Assembly: GCF_001623525.1 (NCBI RefSeq)
Contig: NZ_CP015225.1
Coordinates: forward strand, 4,414,501-4,478,500
From: Pseudomonas fluorescens
Lineage (GTDB): Bacteria > Pseudomonadota > Gammaproteobacteria > Pseudomonadales > Pseudomonadaceae
Direction of reading: 5' to 3'
Length of the DNA stretch: 64,000 nucleotides
The notes below the pieces were generated by a model that searched no databases, was not told the origin of the DNA, and worked only from the letters and a program-made list of their open reading frames with translations. Positions 1 to 9,763 of the stretch are shown piece after piece. The translations under genes were made by a program, and so were the position numbers. Within the stretch, counting starts at the first letter, position 1; each line of letters begins with the position of its first letter.

Positions 1-315
1 GAACCCGAAACCGACCCCAAGAAACTCCAGGAAGCCACCGACCGCGCGCTCGATTACTACCTGAAGCCCAAACAGCCCAACCCCGAAGAAAAACAGCCAT
101 CGGGCCAGCTCTTCACCATCGTGGACGGCATCGACACTGAAAGCCTGTTGGCCAACCTCAGCGAAAACCTGGCCTCAGCCGACGCCATGGTCAGTGACCT
201 TGCGTTCGACCTGGAAGGCTCGCGACGCCACATCGCCCTTGGTATTCAGCAACTGATCGAGCTGAGTGCTTTGTTGGCGAATCGGGCGCTGGACAACGTC
301 AACATACAACCCTAA
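1..315 (+). CDS. DUF6124 family protein, 5'-truncated by window edge
   Basis: The reading frame is open from base 1 and ends with TAA at 313-315, so the start lies outside the window. The visible 104 residues contain the pattern LFTIVDGIDTESLLANLSE and a C-terminal helical stretch (SDLAFDLEGSRRHIALGIQQL), which I recognise as the small DUF6124/DUF3077-type family that is very common in Pseudomonas. No catalytic residues, signal peptide or membrane segment are visible. Its function is unknown. It runs toward opgH, and a strong bidirectional terminator separates the two genes. Confidence 0.7.
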   Translation, partial: EPETDPKKLQEATDRALDYYLKPKQPNPEEKQPSGQLFTIVDGIDTESLLANLSENLASADAMVSDLAFDLEGSRRHIALGIQQLIELSALLANRALDNVNIQP

Positions 316-328
316 CCGCACCACGAAA

Positions 329-423
329 TGTGGCGAGGGAGCTTGCTCCCGCTGGGTGGCGCAGCCGCCCCCGCTTTTTGGCGTCCGCTGCGCGGCCGAG
401 CGGGAGCAAGCTCCCTCGCCACA
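329..423. repeat. REP/BIME pair, family A (GTGGCGAGGGAGC type)
   Basis: Two inverted copies of a palindromic core (tgtggcgagggagcttgctc and its reverse complement) flank about 45 bases. The same core recurs at about nine other intergenic places in the window. It is a typical Pseudomonas intergenic palindrome pair. A short open frame read through it is not a gene. Confidence 0.9.
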
Positions 424-475
424 GGTGTTAACCCTGTCCCCGGACCAAACAGTCGTGTTCACAACAGCGCCCAAC

Positions 476-511
476 AAAAAGCCCCGCTTCCTTTCAGAAG
501 CGGGGCTTTTT
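476..511. terminator. Bidirectional rho-independent terminator
   Basis: A 10-bp perfect GC-rich stem (481-490 with 497-506) and a 6-base loop are flanked by A5 on the left and T5 on the right, so it can terminate transcripts from both sides. It sits just after the opgH stop and downstream of the DUF6124 gene, between convergent genes. Confidence 0.9.
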
Positions 512-516
512 GCGTA

Positions 517-3087
517 TCAGGCCACTTGAGGCTGCACGCTCACCGGCTGTAGCGGTAGCAGCGGTGCATGAGGATCGGCCTTGACCGACTCACGCCACGC
601 CGCCAGCCACTCGGGATGCCCCTCGCTCCAGACCTGCTCATGCAGGCGGGACAAGGCCACCGGGTCGCTCAGCAGAGCCAGTCGCTCGGCGTTGCTGAGA
701 CCGGCCGGGCCGGTCTTCAAGGCGTGACGAACGCGTTCGACCCGCAGCCATTCGATCGGCTCGGCCTTGCCGTGACGCGAGGTTGCCAACGCATACGCCA
801 AGGCGTTCTGTTGTGGATCGACCACCGCCCGGATGAAACCGTCTTTGAGCGCATGCCAACGGTTTTCATGGGTGTACTGGTCCGTCGACAGCAGTTCCTG
901 TGGCGGTGCGTATTCCTCAGGGATCAGGAACAGGCTTTCATCGCGGGACTTCAAGCCCAGGCCCACGCGGCTGGAAATCACCGATACCGGAATCGACAGC
1001 ATCAGCGAGCCGACAATCGGCACCAGCCACCACAGGAAGCTCGGGTTCAGCCAGATCACCAGCAAGGCCCAGAAGAAGCCCAGCAAGGTTTGCGGACCGT
1101 GGCGCTTGACCGCTTCGCTCCATGGCGTGGAGTCGTCGTCACGTTGTGGCGAGTTCCAGGTTGCAGCCCAGCCCAGGAATGCGGCAAGCACGAAACGGGT
1201 GTGGAAAATCATCCGCACTGGCGCCAGCAGCATGGAGAACAGCATCTCCAGGAGCATCGACAGCGTCACCTTGAACTTGCCACCGAACTCCTTCGCACCC
1301 TTGGCCCAGATCAGCACGATACTCAGCAACTTGGGTAGGAACAGCAGCACGATGGTGGTGGAGAACAGGGCGATGGCTTTTTCCGGGTGCCATTGTGGCC
1401 ACAACGGATAGAGCTGACGCGGCTCGAGGAAGTACTGCGGCTCCATCAGCGTGTTCACCGCCAACAACGCAGTGGACAGCACCAGGAAGAAGAACCACAG
1501 CGGCGCCGACAGGTAGGACATCACGCCAGTCAGGAACACCGCACGGTGCACCGGGTGCATGCCCTTGACCAGGAACAGCCGGAAGTTCATCAGGTTGCCG
1601 TGGCACCAGCGACGGTCACGCTTGAGTTCGTCCAGCAGGTTCGGCGGCAGTTCTTCGTAGCTGCCCGGCAGGTCATAGGCAATCCACACGCCCCAGCCGG
1701 CACGGCGCATCAGCGCCGCTTCGACGAAGTCGTGGGACAGGATGGCACCGGCGAACGCGCCTTTACCGGGCAGCGGCGCCAGCGCGCAGTGCTCGATGAA
1801 CGGCTTCATGCGAATGATCGCGTTGTGGCCCCAGTAGTGGGATTCACCCAACTGCCAGAAGTGCAGGCCGGCGGTGAACAGCGGGCCGTACACCCGGGTG
1901 GCGAACTGCTGCATGCGCGCATACAGCGTGTCCATGCCCGAGGCACGTGGCGCGGTCTGGATGATGCCAGCGTCCGGCGTGGCTTCCATCAGGCGCACCA
2001 GGCTGGTCAGGCACGTACCGCTCATGACGCTGTCAGCGTCGAGCACGACCATGTACTTGTAGTCGCTGCCCCAACGACGGCAGAAGTCGTCGAGGTTGCC
2101 GCTCTTGCGCTTCACGCGACGGCGACGGCGGCGATAGAAGATCTTGCCGAAGCCCCCGGCTTCACGGCAGACATCCAGCCAGGCCTGCTGCTCGGCTACG
2201 CAAATATCGGTCTCGTTACTGTCGCTGAGCACGAAGAAGTCGAAACGATCCAAGTCACCGGTGGCAGCCACCGACTCGAAGGTTGCGCGCAAACCGGCGA
2301 ATACCCGCGGTACGTCTTCGTTGCAGATCGGCATCACCAGTGCGGTGCGGGCGTCCTTGGGAATCGGCTCGTTGCCGGCGCTGGCACCGGAGATGCGGTA
2401 CTTGTCGTGACCGGTGAGCAATTCGAGAAAGCCCATCAGCGCCGTCCAGAAACCCGCCGACACCCAGCAGAACAGGATCCCGAACAGGATCAGGATGCTG
2501 GTTTGCAACGCATACGGCAGCACTTGCGTGGCCGTCTGCAACAGCGGTTGGTGCAGGACTTCGTCCAGGTCCACCAGCGACCAGCCTTGGTACGGCATGA
2601 TGCCTTTCATGTACCAACCGGCAACGATGGTCTGGCCGAGCATCAGGATCAACAGGATGTAGCGGCGGATCGAACCCACGGTACGCCAGCGTGCATGGGG
2701 CAGCACGCGCTCATCCTTGGGCGGCTTCGGCGGGTTGGTACGCCCGGTCAGGCGCCGCCAACCGCGCACCAGGATATTGGTGCGCCACGGTTCCGGCACG
2801 ACCTTGGTCCGGCGAATCGGCGGCGTCGCCTTCAAGCACACCCGGCCGTTGGCATCGAGGGCCAGCATTTCGGCGTCCTCGAGTTCCTCGGCGGTGCTCA
2901 GCGTCAGGCGTCGGCCCACCGAGGCTTGCGCCGCCTCGTTGGGTGCGTCGAATGTCGAGGAAGCCAAGCGTTCATGCAATTGGCTGAATGACGTGCAGCC
3001 CGCCAGCTCGGCGCGCTGCTCGTCGGTCATCGGCAAGTGGGCCAGATACTCACTGAGAGTCTCTGGTCGTACGGACGTATTACTCAT
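517..3087 (-). CDS. opgH: Glucans biosynthesis glucosyltransferase H
   Basis: This 856-residue inner-membrane family 2 glycosyltransferase makes the beta-linked backbone of osmoregulated periplasmic glucans from UDP-glucose. Visible features are a long cytoplasmic N-terminus, two membrane segments around residues 140-160 and 192-220, the catalytic region with DAD at 350-352, and the RRW motif at 492-494, followed by several C-terminal membrane helices. The length is normal for the family. Its start overlaps the end of opgG by 8 bases, so it is the second gene of an opgG-opgH operon and probably translationally coupled. The terminator at 476-511 ends the operon. Confidence 0.96.
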   Translation of the reverse strand: MSNTSVRPETLSEYLAHLPMTDEQRAELAGCTSFSQLHERLASSTFDAPNEAAQASVGRRLTLSTAEELEDAEMLALDANGRVCLKATPPIRRTKVVPEPWRTNILVRGWRRLTGRTNPPKPPKDERVLPHARWRTVGSIRRYILLILMLGQTIVAGWYMKGIMPYQGWSLVDLDEVLHQPLLQTATQVLPYALQTSILILFGILFCWVSAGFWTALMGFLELLTGHDKYRISGASAGNEPIPKDARTALVMPICNEDVPRVFAGLRATFESVAATGDLDRFDFFVLSDSNETDICVAEQQAWLDVCREAGGFGKIFYRRRRRRVKRKSGNLDDFCRRWGSDYKYMVVLDADSVMSGTCLTSLVRLMEATPDAGIIQTAPRASGMDTLYARMQQFATRVYGPLFTAGLHFWQLGESHYWGHNAIIRMKPFIEHCALAPLPGKGAFAGAILSHDFVEAALMRRAGWGVWIAYDLPGSYEELPPNLLDELKRDRRWCHGNLMNFRLFLVKGMHPVHRAVFLTGVMSYLSAPLWFFFLVLSTALLAVNTLMEPQYFLEPRQLYPLWPQWHPEKAIALFSTTIVLLFLPKLLSIVLIWAKGAKEFGGKFKVTLSMLLEMLFSMLLAPVRMIFHTRFVLAAFLGWAATWNSPQRDDDSTPWSEAVKRHGPQTLLGFFWALLVIWLNPSFLWWLVPIVGSLMLSIPVSVISSRVGLGLKSRDESLFLIPEEYAPPQELLSTDQYTHENRWHALKDGFIRAVVDPQQNALAYALATSRHGKAEPIEWLRVERVRHALKTGPAGLSNAERLALLSDPVALSRLHEQVWSEGHPEWLAAWRESVKADPHAPLLPLQPVSVQPQVA

Positions 3088-4822
3088 CGGCAGGCAACTG
3101 GTAGCTCCAGGTCTCAGTCAGGACTTGTTCAGTCTGTTCCGGTTCCTGTTGGGTTGGGATCGGCTCGGCGACGGCGGTGGATGCCTTGACGGCCTTGGTT
3201 TCTTTCTGCTCGCCGGCTTGCTCGTTGGCTTGCTCTTTTTCGCTCTGCTGCTTGGCGACCTTGTCGGCCTTGGCCAGCGTGGCCACGGAATGCGCGGTGG
3301 CTGGGAGTTCGACAGGAACAAGCGGCCTGACCAAGGCGGCACGCATCTCGGTCGCTTTGCTCGGGTCCTTGATCTTCAGGCGCAGCGTCAGGCGCCAGCC
3401 CTTGGTTTCAGGGTTGTAGCGCACACTGTTCTCGACGATCTCGGCGTTGTCACCAACGCTCACCTGGCTACGCACTTCGGCTTCTTCAGGCAGCGCTTGC
3501 AGGGACGGCCCTTCGAAATCCACCAGGTAGGCCACGCTACCGTCCGGTTGACGGATCAGGTTGGACTGCTTCACGTCACCGGTCGAACGCAGGGTCTGCT
3601 TGACCCAGGCGCTGTCTGGCGAGTGCAGGTTGGCTTCGTCGAGGGTCCAGTGCAGACGGTAGGCGAAGTCCAGTGGCTGGCCTGGTTCAGGCAGTTTTTC
3701 CGGGCTCCAGAACGCAACGATGTTGTCGTTGGTTTCGTCGGCGGTCGGGATTTCAACCAGATCGACAGTCCCTTTGCCCCAATCGCCTTTCGGTTCGATC
3801 CAGGCGCTTGGACGTTTTTCGTAACGGTCATCCAGGTCTTCGTAGTGGCTGAAGTCACGACCACGTTGCAGCAGACCGAAACCACGCGGGTTTTCTACCG
3901 AGAAGTTGCTCACGGCCAGGTGTTTCGGGTTGTTCAGCGGACGCCAGATCCACTCGCCGTTGCCGGCATGGATGGACAGGCCGCTGGAATCGTGGAGTTC
4001 ACGACGGTAGTTCAGCACCTTGGACGGCTGGTTGGCGCCGAACAGGAACATGCTGGTCAACGGGGCGATGCCCAACTTGTTGACACGATCACGCAGGAAC
4101 ACCCGTGATTTCACGTCGACAACGGTGTCGGTGCCGGGACGCACGATCAGGCGATAGGCGCCAGTGGCCCGTGGCGAATCCAGCAGGGCGAAGATCACCA
4201 GGTGCTTGTCGGTCGGTTTCGGACGCTGGATCCAGAACTCGCGAAAGCGCGGGAATTCCTCACCGGAAGGCAACGCGGTGTCGATGGCCATGCCTCGAGC
4301 GGACAAACCGTAGACCTGGCCCTTGCCGATGACGCGGAAATAACTCGCGCCCAGCATGGTCATGATTTCGTCTTGCTTGTCAGCCTTGTTGATCGGGTAC
4401 AACACGCGGAAACCGGCGTAGCCCAGCTGTTCGGTGGCCTTGGGATCGAACTTCACGTCGCCGAAATCGAAACGTGTCGGGTCGTACTTGATCTCGTCGA
4501 CGGTGGTCGCGGTGATTTCGTTGATCTTCACCGGCGTGTCGAAATGCATGCCCTGGTGATAGAACGACAGCCGGAACGGGGTCTTCTGGTCGGCCCATTC
4601 AGCTTTTTCGGTGCGGAAACGAATTTTCTGATAATCGGCGAATTTCATTTCGCGGAATTCGTTCGGCAAATTGCTGCGCGGGGCTTCGAACTTTTGCCCG
4701 GCCAATTCTTGTGCCTTCGCCGATACATCATCCAGGCTGAATGCCCACAGTTGGCCCGCGCCGAACAGGCACAGCAGGGCCGAGCCCGCTACCAGAGCGT
4801 TTCTAAACCGTTTGGCAGTCAT
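3080..4822 (-). CDS. opgG: Periplasmic glucans biosynthesis protein G
   Basis: OpgG is a periplasmic protein needed to branch or process the glucan backbone made by OpgH. The chosen ATG at 4822 gives 580 residues beginning with a signal peptide (basic MTAKRFR, hydrophobic core, LWAFS around residue 26). The frame stays open upstream to 5014, but the extra 64 residues would bury the signal sequence, so I reject that start. No strong Shine-Dalgarno sequence is visible at either. The last 65 or so residues are a low-complexity Gln/Glu/Lys-rich tail that looks disordered and seems longer than in enteric OpgG. It is the first gene of the opgGH operon. Confidence 0.93.
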   Translation of the reverse strand: MTAKRFRNALVAGSALLCLFGAGQLWAFSLDDVSAKAQELAGQKFEAPRSNLPNEFREMKFADYQKIRFRTEKAEWADQKTPFRLSFYHQGMHFDTPVKINEITATTVDEIKYDPTRFDFGDVKFDPKATEQLGYAGFRVLYPINKADKQDEIMTMLGASYFRVIGKGQVYGLSARGMAIDTALPSGEEFPRFREFWIQRPKPTDKHLVIFALLDSPRATGAYRLIVRPGTDTVVDVKSRVFLRDRVNKLGIAPLTSMFLFGANQPSKVLNYRRELHDSSGLSIHAGNGEWIWRPLNNPKHLAVSNFSVENPRGFGLLQRGRDFSHYEDLDDRYEKRPSAWIEPKGDWGKGTVDLVEIPTADETNDNIVAFWSPEKLPEPGQPLDFAYRLHWTLDEANLHSPDSAWVKQTLRSTGDVKQSNLIRQPDGSVAYLVDFEGPSLQALPEEAEVRSQVSVGDNAEIVENSVRYNPETKGWRLTLRLKIKDPSKATEMRAALVRPLVPVELPATAHSVATLAKADKVAKQQSEKEQANEQAGEQKETKAVKASTAVAEPIPTQQEPEQTEQVLTETWSYQLPADE

Positions 4823-5172
4823 TTTTGGTGCATTACAGGGACTAACAATCACGAGCAACCCTCGCCGAAAACTGATCAAAAAACCAACGGCCAGATAAAG
4901 TATCTGCACGGTAACGGCACTGAAAAACCGTCCCTGCGGACCACTCTTGCCAAGTTGGCGAGCATTGTTCCGACTCCGATGGGACAAAATGATTCCCCAA
5001 ACGGTCCAGGACAAGTCTCTACCTAAGTCAAATGGACCAGCGAACGCTGATCCCCCGTAGCGCGCGATTATCTAGTAGCCCGCGTGACAACGCATCAGGG
5101 GTAGCAAAGTATTTATCGAGAAAACTCCCAGTTTTTCCTCGAAACAGGTCCGAAAAGATGTTTCAAGCGCTT
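4823..5172 (-). promoter_or_regulatory. Upstream region of opgGH (350 bases without a gene)
   Basis: This gap must hold the opgGH promoter because the gene beyond it (dtd) also runs on the minus strand and ends at 5173. I see no convincing sigma-54, heat-shock or terminator motif. A small TTTCAA direct repeat around an AAGCGCTT palindrome lies at about 5161-5177, at the dtd stop. No REP element is present. Confidence 0.4.
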
Positions 5173-5610
5173 TCAAACCTGTAACAGGAACGTTACCGGG
5201 CCATCATTGACCAAATGCACCTGCATGTCGGCGCCGAATCTACCTGATGCCACAGTGCCATGCACCTGTTTTGCCTGGGTGAGCAAATAGTTGAACAACT
5301 CTTCTCCCAGGGCCGGAGGTGCGGCTGTCGAAAAACTCGGGCGCAAACCACTTTTGGTGTCGGCCGCCAAGGTGAACTGCGACACCAGCAACAACCCACC
5401 ACCGACATCCGCCAGGGACAGGTTCATCTTGCCGTCGGCGTCGCTGAACACTCGATAGTTAAGCAGCTTATGCAGCAGTTTGTCGGCGCTGGCCCGGGTA
5501 TCCCCGGGCTCGACGGCCACCAACACCAGCAAGCCCTGGTCCACGGCGCCGACGATCTCACCTGATACTTCGACCCGTGCGCAGCGAACTCGTTGCAACA
5601 GCCCCTTCAT
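5173..5610 (-). CDS. dtd: D-aminoacyl-tRNA deacylase
   Basis: This 145-residue cytoplasmic enzyme hydrolyses D-amino acids, and glycine mischarged on tRNA-Ala, from tRNA. The two family signatures are present: SQFTLAADT in the middle and NDGPVTFLL at the C-terminus, which carries the Gly-Pro pair used for chiral proofreading. The length is exactly typical. Its ATG overlaps the stop of the upstream pip gene (ATGA), so the two are co-transcribed and probably translationally coupled. Confidence 0.96.
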   Translation of the reverse strand: MKGLLQRVRCARVEVSGEIVGAVDQGLLVLVAVEPGDTRASADKLLHKLLNYRVFSDADGKMNLSLADVGGGLLLVSQFTLAADTKSGLRPSFSTAAPPALGEELFNYLLTQAKQVHGTVASGRFGADMQVHLVNDGPVTFLLQV

Positions 5611-6578
5611 GCTTCTTCAGGCGGCAGGTCGAGCAGGCGCCGGGCCATTTGCGCAGCGGCGCGCACCAGTGCGTCGGTGATCCCCGGCTCCGAAGCGGCG
5701 TGGCCGGCGTCGCGAATCACCTGCAGTTCGCTGTTGGGCCAGTTCTGATGCAGCTCCCAGGCATTGTCCAGCGGGCAGATGACGTCGTAACGGCCATGCA
5801 CGATGACGCCCGGCAAATGGGCGATCTTGCCCATGTCGCGAATCAACTGGTTGGGTTCGAGGAAAGCGTTGTTGGTGAAGTAGTGGCATTCGATCCGGGC
5901 GATCGACAGCGCCCGCTGCGGCTCGGAGAAGCGATCGACCACCAGCGGGTTCGGACGCAGGGTCGCGGTACGACCTTCCCAGGTGGACCAGGCCTTGGCC
6001 GCATGCATCTGGGCGATCTGGTCGTTGCCGGTCAGGCGCTTGTGGAAAGCGCTGAGCAGGTCGTCGCGTTCGTCCAAAGGGATGGGTGCGATGTAGTCCT
6101 GCCAGTAGTCGGGGAACAGGCGACTGGCGCCGGTCTGGTAGAACCACTCGATTTCCTGCGGACGGCAGAGAAAGATCCCTCGCAGGATCAGGCCGTGTAC
6201 CCGCTCGGGATGGGTCTGGGCGTAGGCCAGGGCCAGGGTCGAACCCCAGGAACCGCCAAACAGCACCCACTTCTCGATGCCCAGGTGTTTGCGGATGCGC
6301 TCCAGGTCTTCGACCAGATCCCAGGTGGTGTTGTTCTCAAGGCTGGCATGGGGGGTGGACCGACCGCAGCCGCGCTGGTCGAAAGTGACGATGCGGTACA
6401 GGTTCGGATCGAAGTAACGCCGGCTCTGCGCATCGCAGCCGGCACCCGGGCCGCCGTGAATGAACACCACCGGCAGGCCTTCGGGGGAACCGCTTTCATC
6501 GACATAGAGCGTGTGGGTGTCATCGACAGCCAGATCGTGCCGGGCATGGGGTTTGATCTGCGGGTACAAAGTCTGCAT
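5607..6578 (-). CDS. pip: Proline iminopeptidase
   Basis: This 323-residue alpha/beta hydrolase removes N-terminal proline from peptides in the cytoplasm. Visible motifs are HGGPGAGC (41-48), the oxyanion region, and GGSWGS (108-113), with Ser110 as the nucleophile in the sequence typical of S33 peptidases. I chose the ATG at 6578 ([10 protein letters not shown]) because it matches the usual family start. An upstream in-frame start at 6605 adds nine unconserved residues. The gene overlaps dtd by 4 bases. Confidence 0.95.
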   Translation of the reverse strand: MQTLYPQIKPHARHDLAVDDTHTLYVDESGSPEGLPVVFIHGGPGAGCDAQSRRYFDPNLYRIVTFDQRGCGRSTPHASLENNTTWDLVEDLERIRKHLGIEKWVLFGGSWGSTLALAYAQTHPERVHGLILRGIFLCRPQEIEWFYQTGASRLFPDYWQDYIAPIPLDERDDLLSAFHKRLTGNDQIAQMHAAKAWSTWEGRTATLRPNPLVVDRFSEPQRALSIARIECHYFTNNAFLEPNQLIRDMGKIAHLPGVIVHGRYDVICPLDNAWELHQNWPNSELQVIRDAGHAASEPGITDALVRAAAQMARRLLDLPPEEA

Positions 6579-6683
6579 TGCGCGCTCCGTAAGGGGTCGA
6601 GTCATCCCTGTGGGGACGTCTATTTAGTCTGCCGTCCGGCATCATAAACCCGAATTACCTTAATGAGCATGTCCCCTGCGCAG

Positions 6684-7595
6684 TCAAAGCATGTCAGCCA
6701 GGTACGCCAGCAGCGTGCGATACATCTGATCGACCTCTGGCACCTGGCCGCGGCCACGCAGGCAACCGTGGACCAGCCCATTGCCGACATACAGCACGGC
6801 GTCTCCCCCTGCGGCGTTCAGCCGCTCGCAATAAAGGACGCCGTCGTCGCGTAGCGGATCCCATTGCGCGACGGCAACCAGCGCTGGCGGCAAGCCGTCC
6901 AGGCTGTCGGCGAGTAACGGCATGGCATAAAGCGAGGGGCGAGCGCCACCCAGGTACAGCGCCTCATAGCGCTCCAACTCGCGACGGCTCAGGAGCGGGG
7001 CATCGAAGCACTCGTGACGCGACGGCAGATCCGCAGGGCCACCGAGCGCCGGATAAATCAAGACCTGGGCCCGCGGCAACGGTTGCCCGGCATCGCGCAA
7101 GGCCAGGCATAACGCGGCGGCGAGATTGCCGCCGGCGCTGTCACCGACCACCAGCCGTCGACGGGGGTCGATGGCAAACGGGGCGTCCGCCAAGTGGCGC
7201 CACACTGCCAGGCAATCTTCGAAACCGGCCGGAAACGGATGCTCCGGGGCCAGCCGGTAATCCACCGCCACCACCAACGCGCCCAACTCAGCGGCCAGCT
7301 CCATGCAGATGAAGTCATGGGAATCCAGGTCCCCCACGACCCAACCGCCACCGTGCAGGTAAAACATGCATGGCCAGCCGGCAAGCGGTGCCGCACGTTG
7401 CGGGTAATAGGCCCGCACCGCCACGCCGGCCAGTTCGAAATCCTCGACGGCCAGCGTCGGCGGGCAAGGCGCCGTGAACGCCCGGCACATCTGGCTGTAG
7501 GCCTGGCGCGAACCGGCAAGGCTGTCGTCCAGGCTGGTGAAGCTCAGGGTTTTGTCGATGAAGGCTGACATTGCCTGGGAGAGTGGGTAGGTCAT
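6684..7595 (-). CDS. Alpha/beta hydrolase, HSL-type esterase/lipase
   Basis: This 303-residue hydrolase is of the hormone-sensitive-lipase type. HGGG at 81-84 forms the oxyanion hole, and GDSAGG at 151-156 carries the nucleophile Ser153. A later WDPLRDDG and GLVHGCLR supply the likely Asp and His. There is no signal peptide, so it is probably cytoplasmic and acts on a short-chain ester that the sequence does not reveal. The frame is open upstream to 7712, but that part is translated REP element, so the start at 7595 (or the ATG at 7571) is preferred. It appears monocistronic. Confidence 0.88.
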   Translation of the reverse strand: MTYPLSQAMSAFIDKTLSFTSLDDSLAGSRQAYSQMCRAFTAPCPPTLAVEDFELAGVAVRAYYPQRAAPLAGWPCMFYLHGGGWVVGDLDSHDFICMELAAELGALVVAVDYRLAPEHPFPAGFEDCLAVWRHLADAPFAIDPRRRLVVGDSAGGNLAAALCLALRDAGQPLPRAQVLIYPALGGPADLPSRHECFDAPLLSRRELERYEALYLGGARPSLYAMPLLADSLDGLPPALVAVAQWDPLRDDGVLYCERLNAAGGDAVLYVGNGLVHGCLRGRGQVPEVDQMYRTLLAYLADML

Positions 7596-7617
7596 CGTGG
7601 TGTGGCTCAAAGGCTTC

Positions 7618-7711
7618 TGTGGCGAGGGAGCTTGCTCCCGCTGGGCTGCGCAGCGGCCCCAAAATTTTGCGAGCGCTACGCACTCGAGCGGGAGCAAGCT
7701 CCCTCGCCACA
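7618..7711. repeat. REP/BIME pair, family A
   Basis: Inverted cores of the GTGGCGAGGGAGC family flank about 45 bases, between the esterase start and the end of the binding-protein gene. Confidence 0.9.
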
Positions 7712-7739
7712 CAGGGTTATCAGTGCCCGGAAAATGCCC

Positions 7740-8687
7740 TCAGTTCTTGAGACTGGCCTGCACCGCCGCCACGCCATCCTTGCCATCGAAGCTCATGACA
7801 CCAGCCAACCAGCGCTGAAGATCCTCGGGATGCTCGCGCAGCCATTGCCGGGCGACGTCCTGGGGCGTCTTGCGCTCCATGATCGGCACCATCAACTGAC
7901 TCTCCTGGGCGGCGGTGAAGGTGAGGTTCTCCAGCAAGCGGTTCACGTTCGGGCAGCGCTGGGCATAGTCCGGCGCGGTCACGGTGGAGACCGTTGCGGC
8001 GCCTTCGTTCGGGCCATAGACATCTTCACTGCCGGTCAGGTAGGTGATGTGCATGTTGATGTTCATCGGGTGCGGGGTCCAGCCGACGAAGACCACGAAC
8101 TCCTTGCGATTCACCGCGCGCTGCACCGCCGCCAGCATGCCTGCTTCGCCGGATTCGATCAGCTTGAAGTCCTTGAGGCCGAAGTGGTTGGTCTCGATCA
8201 TGGTCTTGATGGTGGTGTTGGCACCGCTGCCCGGCTCGATGCCGTAGATCTTGCCGCCAAGCTGATCCTTGAACCGGGCGATGTCGGCAAAGGTCTTGAG
8301 CCCTGCCGCCGCCACGTAGTCGGGTACCGCCAGGGTGGCCTGGGCATCGGCCAGGCTTGGCTTGTCCAATACCTTCACTTGGTTGGCGGCCAGGAATGGC
8401 GCGATGTTCTTGTCCATCGCCGGTTTCCAGTAGCCCAGGAAGATGTCGAGGCGCTTGTCGCGGATGCCGGCAAAGATGATCTGCTGCACGGCGCTGGTCT
8501 GCTTGCTGTCGTAGCCCAGACCGGTGAGCAGCACATCGGCCATGCCGCTGGTGGCGATCACATCGGTCCAGTTGACCACGCCCATGCGCACGGTCTGGCA
8601 CGACGCAGGCTCGGCGGCCATCGCCCCGGCGCTCAAGAGGGTGGTACCGCAGAGGATCGACAGACAGCGTTTGAACAGTCTTTTCAT
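7740..8687 (-). CDS. Choline/betaine-type ABC transporter substrate-binding protein (orphan)
   Basis: This 315-residue periplasmic binding protein belongs to the OpuAC/ChoX class that captures quaternary amines (choline, betaine, carnitine). It has a signal peptide (MKRLFKRCLS followed by a hydrophobic core ending AMAAEP). The mature part carries family motifs such as GVVNWTDV, LGYWKPAMD and FVGWTPHPMN, whose Trp/Tyr residues fit an aromatic cage. No permease or ATPase gene lies beside it, so it may feed a shared transporter elsewhere. HutWV, about 6 kb away, belongs to the same transporter superfamily, but a functional link is only speculation. The frame extends upstream into a REP element, so ATG 8687 is the start. 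Confidence 0.85.
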   Translation of the reverse strand: MKRLFKRCLSILCGTTLLSAGAMAAEPASCQTVRMGVVNWTDVIATSGMADVLLTGLGYDSKQTSAVQQIIFAGIRDKRLDIFLGYWKPAMDKNIAPFLAANQVKVLDKPSLADAQATLAVPDYVAAAGLKTFADIARFKDQLGGKIYGIEPGSGANTTIKTMIETNHFGLKDFKLIESGEAGMLAAVQRAVNRKEFVVFVGWTPHPMNINMHITYLTGSEDVYGPNEGAATVSTVTAPDYAQRCPNVNRLLENLTFTAAQESQLMVPIMERKTPQDVARQWLREHPEDLQRWLAGVMSFDGKDGVAAVQASLKN

Positions 8688-8835
8688 CGGGAAGGTCTCG
8701 TGCGGCAGCGGATTATTGTAGGTCGGTGTCTTGCTGCACCGTGCCCAAAACATTACGCAGCGCCGAGGGGCTGAAGATGAACTGTGGCGACTCGGTTTTG
8801 CACGGTGGCGACAGGTTGAGGGCACTGAAGACCTC

Positions 8836-8929
8836 TGTGGCGAGGGAGCTTGCTCCCGTTGGGCTGCGCAGCGGCCCCAAAAACTTGCGAGCGCTACGCA
8901 CTCGAGCGGGAGCAAGCTCCCTCGCCACA
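8836..8929. repeat. REP/BIME pair, family A
   Basis: Inverted GTGGCGAGGGAGC-type cores lie immediately downstream of the hutG stop, between hutG and the binding-protein gene. They may mark the 3' end of the hut transcript. Confidence 0.88.
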
Positions 8930-8948
8930 GAAGCTGCCTCACCACAGG

Positions 8949-9752
8949 TTAATGCTTGTAAGCCTGCCGCCCCCACGCCAACAAGCCTTCCAGCAATTGC
9001 CTGAGCACCACTTGCGTCGGCTCCGCCAGGTCGGCGCGATAGTTGAACGGTTCGTACTCTTCCATGTAGGTGCTCTGGCACAGTTCCAGTTGCACCGCGT
9101 GGATGTCTTCGGCCGGATTACCGTAGTGCCGCGTAATGTGTCCGCCCTTGAACCGCCCGTTGAGCACGTGGGTGAACTGACCATGGCGAGCGCAGATGGC
9201 TTCGAGCTGGCTGGCCAGGGTCGGGTCGCAACTGGCACCGTTGAACGTGCCGAGGTTGAAGTCCGGCAGCTTGCCGTCGAACAGGTGCGGGATCACCGAA
9301 CGGATCGAATGGGCGTCGAACAGCAAGGCATAGCCGAACTCGGCCTTGAGCCGCGCCAGTTCCTGCTGCAGCGCCTGGTGGTAAGGCATCCAGATCTGTT
9401 GCAGATACCTCGCCCGCTCCTCGGCCGACGGTTCCAGCCCTTGGCGAAACAACGGCACGCCATCGAACAGCGTCGCCGGGTACAAACCGGTGGTGGCGCC
9501 GACGTACATCGGCTTGTCATCGGAGGGGCGGTTCAGGTCGACGACGAACCGTGAGTACTCGGCGGCCAGGGTGCTGGCGCCCAGCTCAGCGGCGAACTCG
9601 TAGAGCCTGGGAATGTGCCAATCGGTGTCTGGCAGGCTTTGCGCCTCGGGGATCAGCCCGGCCTGTACCGCCGGAGTCAGGCGCAGGCCGGCGTGAGGCA
9701 TGCTGATCAACAGCGGCACGCGCCCTTGCATGAAATTCAGGACCTTCTCCAC
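8949..9752 (-). CDS. hutG: N-formylglutamate deformylase
   Basis: This 267-residue enzyme hydrolyses N-formylglutamate to glutamate and formate, the last step of the five-step histidine route. Motifs SMPHAGL, DTDWHI, VVDLNRPSD and LLFDAHSIRS are characteristic and include metal-binding residues. The start is a GTG at 9752 preceded by GAGGAG, a strong Shine-Dalgarno. The in-frame ORF extends further up to 10343, but that overlaps hutI and is rejected. It lies 11 bases after hutI and is the last gene of the hutU-to-hutG unit. Confidence 0.95.
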   Translation of the reverse strand: MEKVLNFMQGRVPLLISMPHAGLRLTPAVQAGLIPEAQSLPDTDWHIPRLYEFAAELGASTLAAEYSRFVVDLNRPSDDKPMYVGATTGLYPATLFDGVPLFRQGLEPSAEERARYLQQIWMPYHQALQQELARLKAEFGYALLFDAHSIRSVIPHLFDGKLPDFNLGTFNGASCDPTLASQLEAICARHGQFTHVLNGRFKGGHITRHYGNPAEDIHAVQLELCQSTYMEEYEPFNYRADLAEPTQVVLRQLLEGLLAWGRQAYKH

Positions 9753-9763
9753 AACCGTTCTCC

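Noticed and set aside
1387..2991. Long plus-strand open frame (534 codons) opposite opgH
   Set aside because: It is antisense to opgH, with His/Gln/Arg-rich composition typical of reverse-strand shadows in GC-rich DNA. Similar shadows lie opposite hutH (11082-12626), hutU (18947-20614), typA (38154-39842), glnA (41614-43200), gpmI (50563-52422) and the his genes (56668-58833).
4823..5014. N-terminal extension of OpgG (64 more residues)
   Set aside because: It would place the clear signal peptide internally and has no recognisable similarity; the ATG at 4822 gives a proper exported protein.
8690..8945. Upstream extension of the binding-protein frame
   Set aside because: The extra residues are translated REP sequence (WRGSLLPL type), found in many frames of the window. 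The same applies to extensions at 7598-7712 and 52351-52578.
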